Counted from the first letter of the stretch, positions 42,010 to 51,257 are shown. The stretch is 64,000 bases of DNA from Mycobacterium hubeiense (GCF_002838065.1 NZ_PIZU01000024.1:16038-80037), one strand, 5' to 3'. The notes: generated by a model from the sequence alone, not told the origin. Made by a program: numbers and translations.

Positions 42010-42042
42010 TGGCGCGCACCGGCGAACCCGTAGAACTCATCT

Positions 42043-42073
42043 GCCCGGAACTGTCACCGCCCAGGCATATACC
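42043..42073 (+). promoter_or_regulatory. plasmid promoter box, copy at 42-kb operon
   Basis: GCCCGGAACT at the -35 place (42043 on), 15 nt, GGCATATACC (42064-42073), then 7 nt to ATG 42081. The first base of the -35 block differs from the consensus GACCGG. Confidence 0.65.
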
Positions 42074-42080
42074 TCATGGC

Positions 42081-42188
42081 ATGACGACCTCAACGTGGCC
42101 CGCGCAGCGCCGATCCTGTGCCGTGCATGGGTCGGCGCGCACCGCCCGGACGCCAGCCGCTCGCATCCACAGGGGCCGCTGGTCGTGA
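42081..42188 (+). CDS. 35-aa leaderless reading frame, coupled to the next gene
   Basis: ATG 7 nt after the promoter box. The product is Arg-rich (MTTSTWPAQRRSCAVHGSAR start) and its TGA overlaps the GTG of the next gene (GTGA). It is probably a translated leader rather than a protein with a fold. Confidence 0.45.
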   Translation: MTTSTWPAQRRSCAVHGSARTARTPAARIHRGRWS

Positions 42189-42493
42189 CCACCACAGCCC
42201 GCGCCGTCGTCGTCATCGACTACCAAAACGTCCACCTCACCGGACATGCACACTTCCGTCCCACCCAACCCGTGCACGAATCGCTGATCATCCCGGGACT
42301 GTTCGCCCGCCGACTCATCGACGTGCGCAACGCCACCAGCTACATCCGCGTCGTTGCCGGCATCGTCGCCACCATCGTGATCAACGCAGTGCGTCGGATC
42401 CGGCGCCTGATCACCACCGGCATACTCCTGGCGATCGCCGGAGGAAGCGCCACCAGCATCACGACACTCCACGATCTCCTCGTCGCGCACTGA
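42185..42493 (+). CDS. NYN-like fragment joined to membrane segments
   Basis: The 102-residue protein begins TTTARAVVVIDYQNVHLTGH, the first strand and catalytic Asp of a NYN/PIN-type nuclease, but departs after about 60 residues into two hydrophobic stretches (VVAGIVATIVINAV and LITTGILLAIAGGSA). A full NYN domain is about 140 residues, so this is either a truncated nuclease fused to a membrane tail or a chance likeness. GTG start coupled to the leader. Confidence 0.5.
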   Translation: MTTTARAVVVIDYQNVHLTGHAHFRPTQPVHESLIIPGLFARRLIDVRNATSYIRVVAGIVATIVINAVRRIRRLITTGILLAIAGGSATSITTLHDLLVAH

Positions 42494-42538
42494 CGTTGCC
42501 TAACACCCACGGAAACCACTGATGAAAGGAAACGCTGA

Positions 42539-42793
42539 ATGTCTGACCCTGTCAGCACCACACCGGCGAGCAACCAGCCCCGACTGCGAGCAGATGCTGT
42601 TGCGTCCGTGGCAGCCCTAGTAGGAGTCGCGGCCGGGATCACCGGGTACGCAGCAGCCTGGCTGCGCCACCGGCAGCAACGACACACCGTCACCACCTCG
42701 ACCGGCGTGCCGGACAACCATCACATCATCGACAGAGCAGCAACCGGTGGCAACGCGAGTGAAGTGGTGCTGCAAGGGCTTACTCAGACATGA
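42539..42793 (+). CDS. 84-aa single-pass membrane protein
   Basis: MSDPVSTTPASNQPRLRADAV start, one membrane helix (ASVAALVGVAAGITGYAAAWL, about 22-42), then a basic and Thr-rich tail. AAAGGA lies 8 nt before ATG. It overlaps the next gene (ATGA), so the two are coupled. Not recognised. Confidence 0.5.
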   Translation: MSDPVSTTPASNQPRLRADAVASVAALVGVAAGITGYAAAWLRHRQQRHTVTTSTGVPDNHHIIDRAATGGNASEVVLQGLTQT

Positions 42794-43113
42794 ACGTTCT
42801 AAGTCCCGCTGTCCTATACATCATCGCGATTATCTTGATGTTTGCGGGAACGGCTGCGACGGTGGCGTTCTTCCGCGGAGATCAACCCGACTGGATCGCC
42901 CTATCGGTCGGAGTTAGCGGCATTGTCATCGCCTTCGGCTTGGTGATCACCCTCCCCGCAGCTCCGCCGGTCGTATTGCAAGTCGCCCCTTATTTCCTGG
43001 GCTGCCTACTACTTTTCGATGCGGTTCGAAGAGCCGTTAGACGACGGCGAGGTCAACGCCGAACCTCACGCCATCGGCAGAATGGCCCTCCGGATATCGA
43101 AAACATCCCGTAG
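42790..43113 (+). CDS. 107-aa membrane protein, three helices
   Basis: Hydrophobic segments YIIAIILMFAGTAATVAFF, WIALSVGVSGIVIAFGLVITL and VLQVAPYFLGCLLLFDAV, then a very basic tail (RRAVRRRRGQRR). It may associate with the preceding single-pass protein. Lower GC than its neighbours in the first part. Function unknown. Confidence 0.5.
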   Translation: MNVLSPAVLYIIAIILMFAGTAATVAFFRGDQPDWIALSVGVSGIVIAFGLVITLPAAPPVVLQVAPYFLGCLLLFDAVRRAVRRRRGQRRTSRHRQNGPPDIENIP

Positions 43114-43373
43114 GTGATCGCGTACCGGACGGGGACAGCGGAGCGCCCCACGTGTCCAATGTCATGAGACAGCACATCTGACCGGTCAGCACGCCAATTA
43201 TGCTGTTCGTCGAGGCAACGGTCGCAGATCCCGACGCTGTTTTGGCAACATCGTCGGAGCGCTCGCCGCTGGTGGCCTACGGCTACCCCGCTTCCAGGAG
43301 TGGTGAGTTGGAATTCCCGACAGTGACAGGCGTGGGGACGAGCACCGGTCGCGTTTGATGTCGTGTGGCGTGT

Positions 43374-43404
43374 GACCGGATCCGCCTGCGGTCAGGCATA
43401 TACC
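43374..43404 (+). promoter_or_regulatory. plasmid promoter box, copy at the polyvalent-protein operon
   Basis: GACCGG (43374-43379), 15 nt, GGCATATACC (43395-43404), then 7 nt to ATG 43412. The 298 bp from 43114 hold no supported gene. Confidence 0.75.
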
Positions 43405-43411
43405 TCGGGGC

Positions 43412-43732
43412 ATGAGCATTCGAGTCGCTGTTGTCAGCGCATACGACGCGTCGACTGGCTGGTCGACGCTGCCCGTCGCCGCGGTGGGCTGGAGTCAGGG
43501 TTGGTCCTGGTGGGACTGGGTTCCGCTCAGCGCTCCCGCGCGGGAACTGCGCTACACGGTGATCGAGGGCCTCGACCCCGCCGAGCGTGAACGCTGGCTG
43601 CAGCGGTTTTTCGACGAGCCGACCGCAACGTATTCGGTCAGCGAGGTCCTGGTCCTCGACAACGACGGACGCGAGGCCGCCGAACAGGCGGTGCGTGACA
43701 CCCTCGACCAGCTTCTCGTGGAGGGGGCGTGA
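43412..43732 (+). CDS. 106-aa protein, first gene of the polyvalent-protein operon
   Basis: Starts MSIRVAVVSAYDASTGWST; strand-rich first half with several Trp (GWSQGWSWWDW), then AERERWLQRFFDEP and a helical end. Leaderless ATG. It precedes the kinase-like polyvalent protein by 1 bp and may be its chaperone or regulator, as small acidic proteins often are for secreted effectors. Not recognised. Confidence 0.6.
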   Translation: MSIRVAVVSAYDASTGWSTLPVAAVGWSQGWSWWDWVPLSAPARELRYTVIEGLDPAERERWLQRFFDEPTATYSVSEVLVLDNDGREAAEQAVRDTLDQLLVEGA

Positions 43733-43733
43733 C

Positions 43734-46154
43734 ATGGGATCCGGATCGAGCAAGGATCACGACGCCTTCACCGTCGCGCCGCCCGCCGACGACGATGCAA
43801 GCCCATCGCCGACGCCGACGGTCGAGCCCGTCACGGCCAGCGACCAGCAGATCATCGACCAATACCCCGACGACGGCGTGATTTCCGATATCGCGGGCGC
43901 GAGCAGCTTCGCGGAGATGAGCGAAGCGGTGCAGTCAGCGCAATCAGGGCTTGCCCTCACCGCCGGCCTACCGGCCGAACAGCAGATACCGCAGCTGGCT
44001 GAGGAATCCAACAAGGCTATCCACGCCGCGACGATAGACTGGCTAGACGGCAAGTCGAAGCAAGAACTCGACGACCTCGCCTCCGCCCAGGGATTCCCGC
44101 ACCCCGAAATAGTGTCCAAGCATGCGCTTACGGCCTGGCTGGACCCCTCCTACCCATCGGATGCCGAGTACAAGGCCAAGATCGCGGCCAAGTCGGTGGA
44201 GCGGTACAACGCCGCCGTCGCGGCCGGCAAGATCGTGCCGGCGCCCACCATTCCCGAACTGCCGGAAGGGCACTGGAAAGCCACCCCCGCCGAAGTCCTC
44301 GATGCGCAGTCGGCGTTCATGGCCGCCGCCCAGGCCCACGGCGACCACGGTGGAACGGCCGACAGCCTTCAAGGGCTGATCGATGCCGAGAACAAGTTGG
44401 CCACCGCTCACTGCCCAGAGCTGGGCGAATCCCTGGCAGCGTCTCAGGCGCAGGCCAAGGAGCTCGTCGACGCCAAAATCGAAAAAGGCTATGCAGCCAA
44501 CCATCTCGTCAACCACGCCATCCAGAACGGCGCCCTGCCTGAGGATGCGGACCTGTTGTCGCGGTCGGAGGCCCTCAAGCTGCTTCGGGAGAGCACCCCG
44601 GGCCAGGAGAAGGCCGATCTGCATCAGCTGATCACCGACCGCACAGCCAAGCTCGCCGAAAAGAATGCCGCCCAAGCCAAACTGTCTGAACTGTGCGGCG
44701 GTGCCCACTGGGCCGGTAAGCCCCAGCCGTTCAAATCAGCCGCCGATGTGATCGCCTACAACAACGCCGCGCAGACGGTGGCCACGATTCAACAAGAGGC
44801 ACAAACCTGGAAGTGCGTCAACAGCCCCTACGGCAGTGGCGGCTCCAAGGTCGGCGGGCATGTTCCCAACGACAACCTCGCCCAGGGGCTGCGGCACGGT
44901 GCGAAGTCCCTATCGATGGATCAGCTGCGCGCGGCCGCCACGATGGAAGGCCTCAAAGACACCAAGGGCGCCTCGCGTGCCGAGCTGCAGAACTGGCTGA
45001 TCGGCAAGTGGCATCCCGGCATCAAACAGGACGAGATCGCAACCGGTATCGCGGCCAAGAAAGCCAAGAAGAAAACCCCGCCGCCGGCACCCACGCCGAC
45101 CCCAACCCCTGCACCCACACCGGCGAACAGCCCTTCCAAGACCGGGTCGCCGGCGGGCACCGCGACCTCATCGACGCCGACCGGGTTGGGGACGGTCACC
45201 CCGCTTTCGCCGACCGCCGGCTCAGGCAAGTGGTTTCACAAGCAGCAACAAATGGTGGCTGCCCTCAAACATCAGACTGCCTCGCTGGCCGATGCGCCGC
45301 CGCGGCCGCCCACCGCGGAAGTGGCGGCCTGGCAGTTCTCGAGCGGACCGGCGATGCACCTCGGCGGTGCCCACACCAAAGAGGTGGTGACCGCTCCCGA
45401 TGGGTCACTGTGGATGTTCAAACCGACCAAAGACAAATATCGTGCGCTGTCAGAGTCCGGCGCCAACGGCATCTTGCATCGGGCGGGTATCCCGACGGTG
45501 CCGGTGTATGCCCGCCCCTACGACGGCAAGCTCGGCACGGTGCAGCCGCTGATCAAAGGCGCCACCACCTTCCCATCCGACCCGGGCAAATGGAGCCAAA
45601 GCGATGTCGACGCCGTCGTGCGCTACCACGCCGCCGCATGGTTGGTCGGCGACCATGACGCCAAGCACGACAACCTATTGCGCACGCCCAGTGGAGGATT
45701 GGTGCCGTGCGACCACGGTCAGGCCTTCAAGTTCTGGGGCCAGGACAAGCTGGAGCCCGGATACCATCCCAACGCCTCCTACGGGTCGCACCCCCCGGTG
45801 TGGAACGTGCTGTACGACGCGGCAAAGAACGGCCAGCTCGCCCCGGGCGTCAAGGTACGTCCCGCCGCGGCGCTGCCAGTGATCAAGTCGATCGAGTCGA
45901 TCCCCGACACCGAGTTCGCGGCCATGCTCGAACCGGCGGCGAAAGCCGGGGCCGGCAGCAGCACCTCGCACTGGCGGCCGGTATTCGAGAAGCGCGCTGC
46001 GGCCAAACTGGGTAAGACGCCCACCGCACAACAGGTCGCCGAAGAGTTCATCACCTACGGCGTGGAACGCAAACAGGCTCTGCGCCAATCGTTTATGAAG
46101 TTCTTCGCCGACGCCAAGGTTGACAACGCTGACGTCATCATGAAGGTCGCCTGA
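43734..46154 (+). CDS. polyvalent protein with SAP-like motifs and C-terminal HipA/PI3K-like kinase domain
   Basis: The 806-residue protein starts MGSGSSKDHDAFTVAP, shared with the next gene. A long helical region has two SAP-like helix-hairpins (QELDDLASAQGFPHPEIVSKHALTAWL and MDQLRAAATMEGLKDTKGASRAELQNWLIG, in parts), then a Pro-rich linker near residue 450. The C-terminus (about 535-800) resembles a kinase: WMFKPTKDKYRALSESGANGI, WLVGDHDAKHDNLL (about 637-651) and PCDHGQAF in the DFG place. Such multi-domain proteins are known in conjugative elements and phages as polyvalent proteins injected with DNA. Kinase activity is predicted, not shown. Confidence 0.7.
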   Translation: MGSGSSKDHDAFTVAPPADDDASPSPTPTVEPVTASDQQIIDQYPDDGVISDIAGASSFAEMSEAVQSAQSGLALTAGLPAEQQIPQLAEESNKAIHAATIDWLDGKSKQELDDLASAQGFPHPEIVSKHALTAWLDPSYPSDAEYKAKIAAKSVERYNAAVAAGKIVPAPTIPELPEGHWKATPAEVLDAQSAFMAAAQAHGDHGGTADSLQGLIDAENKLATAHCPELGESLAASQAQAKELVDAKIEKGYAANHLVNHAIQNGALPEDADLLSRSEALKLLRESTPGQEKADLHQLITDRTAKLAEKNAAQAKLSELCGGAHWAGKPQPFKSAADVIAYNNAAQTVATIQQEAQTWKCVNSPYGSGGSKVGGHVPNDNLAQGLRHGAKSLSMDQLRAAATMEGLKDTKGASRAELQNWLIGKWHPGIKQDEIATGIAAKKAKKKTPPPAPTPTPTPAPTPANSPSKTGSPAGTATSSTPTGLGTVTPLSPTAGSGKWFHKQQQMVAALKHQTASLADAPPRPPTAEVAAWQFSSGPAMHLGGAHTKEVVTAPDGSLWMFKPTKDKYRALSESGANGILHRAGIPTVPVYARPYDGKLGTVQPLIKGATTFPSDPGKWSQSDVDAVVRYHAAAWLVGDHDAKHDNLLRTPSGGLVPCDHGQAFKFWGQDKLEPGYHPNASYGSHPPVWNVLYDAAKNGQLAPGVKVRPAAALPVIKSIESIPDTEFAAMLEPAAKAGAGSSTSHWRPVFEKRAAAKLGKTPTAQQVAEEFITYGVERKQALRQSFMKFFADAKVDNADVIMKVA

Positions 46155-48337
46155 TGGGGTCGGGTAACAAGAAGGCGCACGAAGCGTTCACCATCGCGCC
46201 GGCGCCGGAGGCGCTCGACGATCCAGACACAGTCTCCGTTGTCGAAGTCAACGACCAGGTCCCCGCGGCGGGAAAGAAGTGCGTCGTCTGCGGCAAACCG
46301 GTCTCAGAAGACGACGTCTGCTCGCAATGCTTCATGGACATGGAGAAGCTGCTCGACCCCACCGACGTCAACGCGTCCGAGACCGTCGATCCCGCAGCAC
46401 CATCAGCGCCCGCAGCCGACCAAACGGAGGCGGCGGTGGCGCCGGCACCGACCGTCGAACAGGCCCCGCCGCCCGGGCAGGAGCCCGAGGTCTCCACCGA
46501 CCCCGACCAGGCGCAGTGGGGTGATGACGATCTGCTCACCCCGATCCCCGACGAGCTCAAGGTCGGCGACGGAATCGGCACCGCGGTCGCCGTCGGCGGG
46601 GCCGATCTGCTCGACGGAGCGGCGATCCTGACGGCTTACCAAGACCCCAAGGGCGGGCCCTCACCCGAGGTGCTGCGCGCGACATTGACCCCAGACGCCG
46701 AGGAGAAGCTGCTCGACGCGCTCAGCCCGCCGGATGCGCCGAAAGTGCCGATCCAGGTACCCGAAGTGGTCACCGGCCGGCTCCCGATCGACCAGGAGCA
46801 GCAGCTGCACGAAGAGTTGGCCAAAGCCGCCAAATCGATCAACCACCACATCAAAGACGGCACCCCCATCCCACAACACACCCTGGATCGCGTCGCCTCG
46901 GTCGACGAGAAGCTCCAGGCGCTGCAGGCGACGGTGCCGGCCGGCGGGGCTGAGGAGCAGATGATTGCGCACTACCAAGCCGCCGTCGACCAGTGCAAGC
47001 AACGCATCGCTCCGGACTTCGCCACCCCATACGCCGAGGGCGGCAAGATCCCGATGGTCAATGCCTTTGAAACCACCGGTGAGGTGATGGTGACCAAGAT
47101 GGTGCCCGACCCCACCTTCCAGGGCGCCGGCCTCCCGGTCACCCAACGCACCATGTCGCGCGTCGCCGCCAACGCCAGCGACGGGGTGTCGACCTGGGAT
47201 GGCACCAGCCGCGAACAAACCACCGGCACCGAGCTGGCCATCGACCTCGGCAACGGCTACCAGGCGGTGGTGCGGCCAACGTCGATGAACCCGCCCGGAC
47301 AGTGCGCCGCCAGCCTGCGCGGCACCGTCGAGGTCATCGCGCCCCCGGGCGCCGGGCATCAGCAGCAGCTGCTCGAACAGCTCGGCCACCTCAACATCGT
47401 CAACCGGCCGATGAACGCCGCCGAGGCCGAGTGGACGTATCTGCAACGCAACATCGCTGCCCGCGGACTCGAGAAGCACGCCGCGGTCACCGCGGCCATC
47501 CAATCCGCGGCCGACCTGGAGGACGCCCACGCCCACAGCTTGCTCATGAAGCGGGCGCCGCAGGCGATCGGGCTCGACGACGCGGGCCTGGCTCAGTTCG
47601 CCCGGAAACTGCAGCTCGACGCCGAAGCCGACGCATTACGAGACAAGGTCCGCCTCCTCAAAGACGGTGTCGCGCAAGCCCTGGGGCATGCCGACGGCGC
47701 GGCCATGGCCAAAGCGGTCAGCTATGACCCCAAACCACACCGGGCCCGCGGCTGGTTGACGTGGGGACGCATCGGCCAGTCCGACAAGGACCTGAAGCCG
47801 TTGTTCGCCAACAAATGCATCAGCCACTCCATCACCGGCGGGCATCACAATCTGTCCAACGTGCTGACCTCCGGAGTGCTGGCATGCACCGAGCGGCGCC
47901 GCATGATGGGTGTGCAGAAAGGCATCGGCATGTCCGAGCAATCCGATATGACATCGGGCGGGGCATCCAGCATTTTCGTGCGCATGCAGCCCAAGGGAGC
48001 CCATCTCGGCGGAGCTCGACTGATCTGGAACAGCCCAGAGAAACTGCTGTCACGCACCGACTGGTATGCCTACAACGGCGACCACTTCGGTGCGGCGATC
48101 GCCGGCACCGGCCACAGCATCAGCGGCCAGACCCGAGATCCGCACCAGGTAGCCAAATTCAGCGGCGGCAGCAACGAGGTGATGATCAGCCACGGACTGG
48201 ATCTCCTCGGTGCCGACGCGCCCGATAAGGTGGTATGCCCGGCCAGTTACCGCAAAACGCTGCTGGCTGACCTCGCCAAGGCCGGCATCACCACGATCGG
48301 AGGCCGGCCGGTCGAGAAAGTGGTGGTATCAGGATGA
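46154..48337 (+). CDS. polyvalent protein with zinc ribbon and ADP-ribosyltransferase-like C-terminal domain
   Basis: The 727-residue protein starts MGSGNKKAHEAFTIAP, then a Cys4 ribbon (Cys43, 46, 56, 59) and a Pro/Ala/Glu-rich stretch. The middle is helical. The C-terminal domain (about 545-727) has CISHSITGGHHNLSNVLTSGVL and SGGSNEVMISHGLDLL, a His near the start and a Glu in a late strand, as in DarT/ART-fold ADP-ribosyltransferases. The likeness is by eye and modest. It overlaps the kinase-like gene (TGATG) and the next gene (ATGA). It may be injected with plasmid DNA. Confidence 0.6.
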   Translation: MGSGNKKAHEAFTIAPAPEALDDPDTVSVVEVNDQVPAAGKKCVVCGKPVSEDDVCSQCFMDMEKLLDPTDVNASETVDPAAPSAPAADQTEAAVAPAPTVEQAPPPGQEPEVSTDPDQAQWGDDDLLTPIPDELKVGDGIGTAVAVGGADLLDGAAILTAYQDPKGGPSPEVLRATLTPDAEEKLLDALSPPDAPKVPIQVPEVVTGRLPIDQEQQLHEELAKAAKSINHHIKDGTPIPQHTLDRVASVDEKLQALQATVPAGGAEEQMIAHYQAAVDQCKQRIAPDFATPYAEGGKIPMVNAFETTGEVMVTKMVPDPTFQGAGLPVTQRTMSRVAANASDGVSTWDGTSREQTTGTELAIDLGNGYQAVVRPTSMNPPGQCAASLRGTVEVIAPPGAGHQQQLLEQLGHLNIVNRPMNAAEAEWTYLQRNIAARGLEKHAAVTAAIQSAADLEDAHAHSLLMKRAPQAIGLDDAGLAQFARKLQLDAEADALRDKVRLLKDGVAQALGHADGAAMAKAVSYDPKPHRARGWLTWGRIGQSDKDLKPLFANKCISHSITGGHHNLSNVLTSGVLACTERRRMMGVQKGIGMSEQSDMTSGGASSIFVRMQPKGAHLGGARLIWNSPEKLLSRTDWYAYNGDHFGAAIAGTGHSISGQTRDPHQVAKFSGGSNEVMISHGLDLLGADAPDKVVCPASYRKTLLADLAKAGITTIGGRPVEKVVVSG

Positions 48338-48783
48338 CCCAACCATCCCCGCCAGAATGGCTCGACGTCGTGATGCGACTGTGCCGCAACGGGTTCGATC
48401 CCGACGGATCGGCCACAGGCGGAGCTCAGGTCCAGGTTTTTGACCGCGCCACCGACCAGTTGGTCTACCGCCAGCCCATCGCTCGCGAAATCCGGCTCGA
48501 CGACGAAGAACCACTGCTGTGGTTTCGCCAGATTGTCGGCGACGCACCCCCGTTCGACCTGGACGTGTGTCGCCGACGCTCACTGTTCACCACAGACGCC
48601 GCCGTCGACGGCGTCGACCGTGTCACCTTTCCCCAACCTCAAGCCACCACCGGCGAATACGGCATCATTCTGGCCGCAGATCCCGATCAGGTTCCGCTGC
48701 TCGACGCGTGGGACACCTGGAAACTGAGCGCCACCACCGCTGAAGAAGAAGCCCGACTCGACGCGCTCACCGACGACTCCTAA
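48334..48783 (+). CDS. 149-aa acidic protein closing the polyvalent operon
   Basis: MTQPSPPEWLDVVMRLCRNGFDPD start; alpha/beta, acidic (LDDEEPLLWFRQIVGD; end AEEEARLDALTDDS). Its ATG overlaps the stop of the ART-like gene. Position and charge fit an immunity or chaperone protein for the preceding effector, an inference only. Confidence 0.5.
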   Translation: MTQPSPPEWLDVVMRLCRNGFDPDGSATGGAQVQVFDRATDQLVYRQPIAREIRLDDEEPLLWFRQIVGDAPPFDLDVCRRRSLFTTDAAVDGVDRVTFPQPQATTGEYGIILAADPDQVPLLDAWDTWKLSATTAEEEARLDALTDDS

Positions 48784-48820
48784 CCGCGACGCGGCGGGCG
48801 CAGCCATCGTGGTCGGATGG

Positions 48821-49270
48821 TCAGATCTCGAAGAGGGTCAGATGCACGTAGATCGCCGGCGAGTGCTTACTGTCGATCGCGATGTTGCGGTAGATCTTAG
48901 AGCCGTCAGTGCGGCGGTAGGGCCCCTGCCACGCCTGCACCCAGGGCCCGTCCACTATTGGCGGACCCGCCAGGGAGTCGGCATCAAGGTAGTGATCGCT
49001 GGCCTGGTCGCGGTTCAGCTCGAGGCCCGAAGCTGTCACGAGCTGCTCGGCGCCGGCGGGCGTGGTCTTGATCGCGAGCCGCACGGCGGTGTCAGGCCCG
49101 CCTTGCTCGATGCGTCCCTTGAGCAGTTCGGCATCGGCGGGTAGCACGATTCCACCGAATTCCCGTGCCGCGGCGACGATTTCGGCGGAGGTGGGCTCGG
49201 GTCGTTCCGCAGCCGCACATCCGCTGGCGGTGACGGCCGCACAGATCAACGAAACCATCGTCGCGCGCAT
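48821..49270 (-). CDS. putative lipoprotein
   Basis: The 149-residue product has a short hydrophobic start and lipobox (LICAAVTASGC, Cys about 17), then ERPEPTSAEIVAAAREFGGIVLPADAELL and a beta-rich end (PAIYVHLTLFEI). ATG 49270 is chosen; longer starts would lengthen the n-region. It is exported and lipid-anchored. No family is recognised. It is convergent with the polyvalent operon. Confidence 0.6.
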   Translation of the reverse strand: MRATMVSLICAAVTASGCAAAERPEPTSAEIVAAAREFGGIVLPADAELLKGRIEQGGPDTAVRLAIKTTPAGAEQLVTASGLELNRDQASDHYLDADSLAGPPIVDGPWVQAWQGPYRRTDGSKIYRNIAIDSKHSPAIYVHLTLFEI

Positions 49271-49389
49271 CTTCGCATTGTCCGGGGAGACGCGGTGAAC
49301 CACCACTGAATGAGGTTGGCGGGGTGCTGCTACTCGGAAGCTGATGCGGGCAGAAGACCGAGCTTGGTGGACTCGGCGGCGCACCGTTC

Positions 49390-51108
49390 CTAGATACTGA
49401 GCGAAACTGAGTTTTGCTCGGTGTGGCGGCCCGAACGGTGTTGGCCGCTGGCGGTGGGTGTTGTCTGGTGGACCGGTACGCCTTGTCGTCGTGGTGGGCG
49501 TAGCGGTGAGCCAGAACTACGGCACCGTCGTGTGGTGCTCGGTAGCTGATCAGGTCTGGCCGGTGGAGTGCCCGCACCCATCCGCTGTTGGGTGCGGGGT
49601 CCTGCCGGCCGCCGCCTGATCGGCTGGCCGAGTCCACGTCTGCCGATCGCGACCGCCGCACCGTGATGCACGGTCACGACGGCCGGATCGGAAGTCTGTT
49701 GCTGCAAGGGTTTCTGCCAATGCTGGCGGCCCCAGCGGCTGGTGTAGGCCGGGTCCACGCCGATCACCGCGATGCCGCGGCGGGCAGCCATCGAGGTCAG
49801 TCGGGACCGGAATTTGGCGGTGGGGATACCGGCGACCGTGGCGCGTAGCCGTTTGCCGCGCTTGCCGCGGCCGAGGGTTTCACGTCCGGCACTGCGCGCG
49901 TCGGTGAAGTTGAGGTTCTCCACCACGATCGCCGCACACCGACGATTCTCGGCCAGGTTGAGCAATTCGGTGATCGCGGCGCGAACCCGCCCATCACGGC
50001 GCGAGGCCCTAAGTCCCGCGGTGGCCACGTCGATCGTGACGGGCTAACCGATCGGATTACCCGAGGCATCGAGCACGCAGGCGGCGAGATGATCGGCGTT
50101 GAGGTCCACGCCCAGTATCCGACCGCCACGCAGATCGTCGAGCGCGGGGACCGGTTCAGGCGTGATTGTCCAGGAGGCGTCCAGATACCAACGGCCCCGG
50201 CCCGGATCGAAAGTGATGTCGTAGCGCACCGCCCGCCGGCCGGCCACCCGATCGGCCCACTCGCCACCCCGATGGTTGAACACCACCGGTGCGGCGACGA
50301 GCAGGTGCGTACCGAACCGATCAGCCAGGGCGGCAGGGACTTTGATTCGGAGATGCCCGGATTCCTCGCCCCGGATGGTCTCGTTGCCGCCGGCCTTTCC
50401 CGTCTCACCGTCGGCAGTGAGGAACGTGCGCGATGCGTCCCAGCCGTCCCGCCACTGCTGCTCGCTCATCTCGCCCGCCGCGAGGTTCTGCCGGGTCCTC
50501 CACAACCTGTTACCACCCACGGTGATCGACGGCCGGCCCGCTTCGAGCGCTGCCTGCGTGTTCGCCAGTCGCTCCCGCAGCGCGGCCAGGCGCCGGGTCT
50601 TGGAGAACCGCTGCGCCGCAGTCGCATAACCCGAGACCGGGCGGCGTGAGGATTTCCGAGGCCCACCCGCCACATCATCAGGACAGGGAACCGAAACTTC
50701 GCCGGGGCGCAGCGCACACCGCTGCTCTAGCGACGTAACCGCCGACCGCAGCTCCGCGACGTGAGCCGCCAGGGCACGCATCCCGAGCTGGTACTGGTCT
50801 TCGACCGCGCGGGTGATCGCTCCGGCCCACCGCGACGACGCCACCACCGTCACCGCCCGCTTACGCTCAGCACGCCACACTGCGTGCGCCTTACGGTCCA
50901 AGCCGCCCAACCTGATCCGACCCGCGAGCTCGCGCCGATACACCAAACCCAGGAATGCGCCGATCTCGTCCAGCGCCGCGACCTCATCGGCGGTCAAATG
51001 CAGTCGGGTGCGCACCCGCACACCCGCCGGCGCCGCAGCCACCACCGGATCACCAATGCGACGCAACGGGCTACCCATGGCCGCCATTGTGCGCGAGGAC
51101 ACCGACAA
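49390..51108 (-). pseudogene. TnpB-like (IS200/IS605 accessory) gene split by an in-frame TAG
   Basis: One frame runs from 51108 to 49390 but contains a single TAG (50044-50046). Upstream part (354 residues) has helical REC-like and wedge regions and ends at RILGVDLNADHLAACVLDASGNPIG, which holds the first RuvC Asp. Downstream part continues in frame with RRCAAIVVENLNF (RuvC Glu), then VIGVDPAYTSRWG and VHHGAAVAIGRRGLG. The usual CxxC ribbon is absent and the third RuvC Asp place is His. So it may be a dead-nuclease TnpB relative, broken or read through at TAG. No transposase TnpA is nearby. The start is uncertain (ATG within the first 10 codons also possible). Confidence 0.7.
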
Positions 51109-51257
51109 ACCAGACCGCTGACACGAAACCTACGCTCAAGGCCGTAACTGGCGTCTCCGTATCCGACGCGGTCCCAGTGCTGCGCTTTGCGTTGGGCTTG
51201 GCGGGCAGTTTCGGTGATGGCCACAGCGCATCGTCCTTTCTTCGGCCCCAACGGTCG

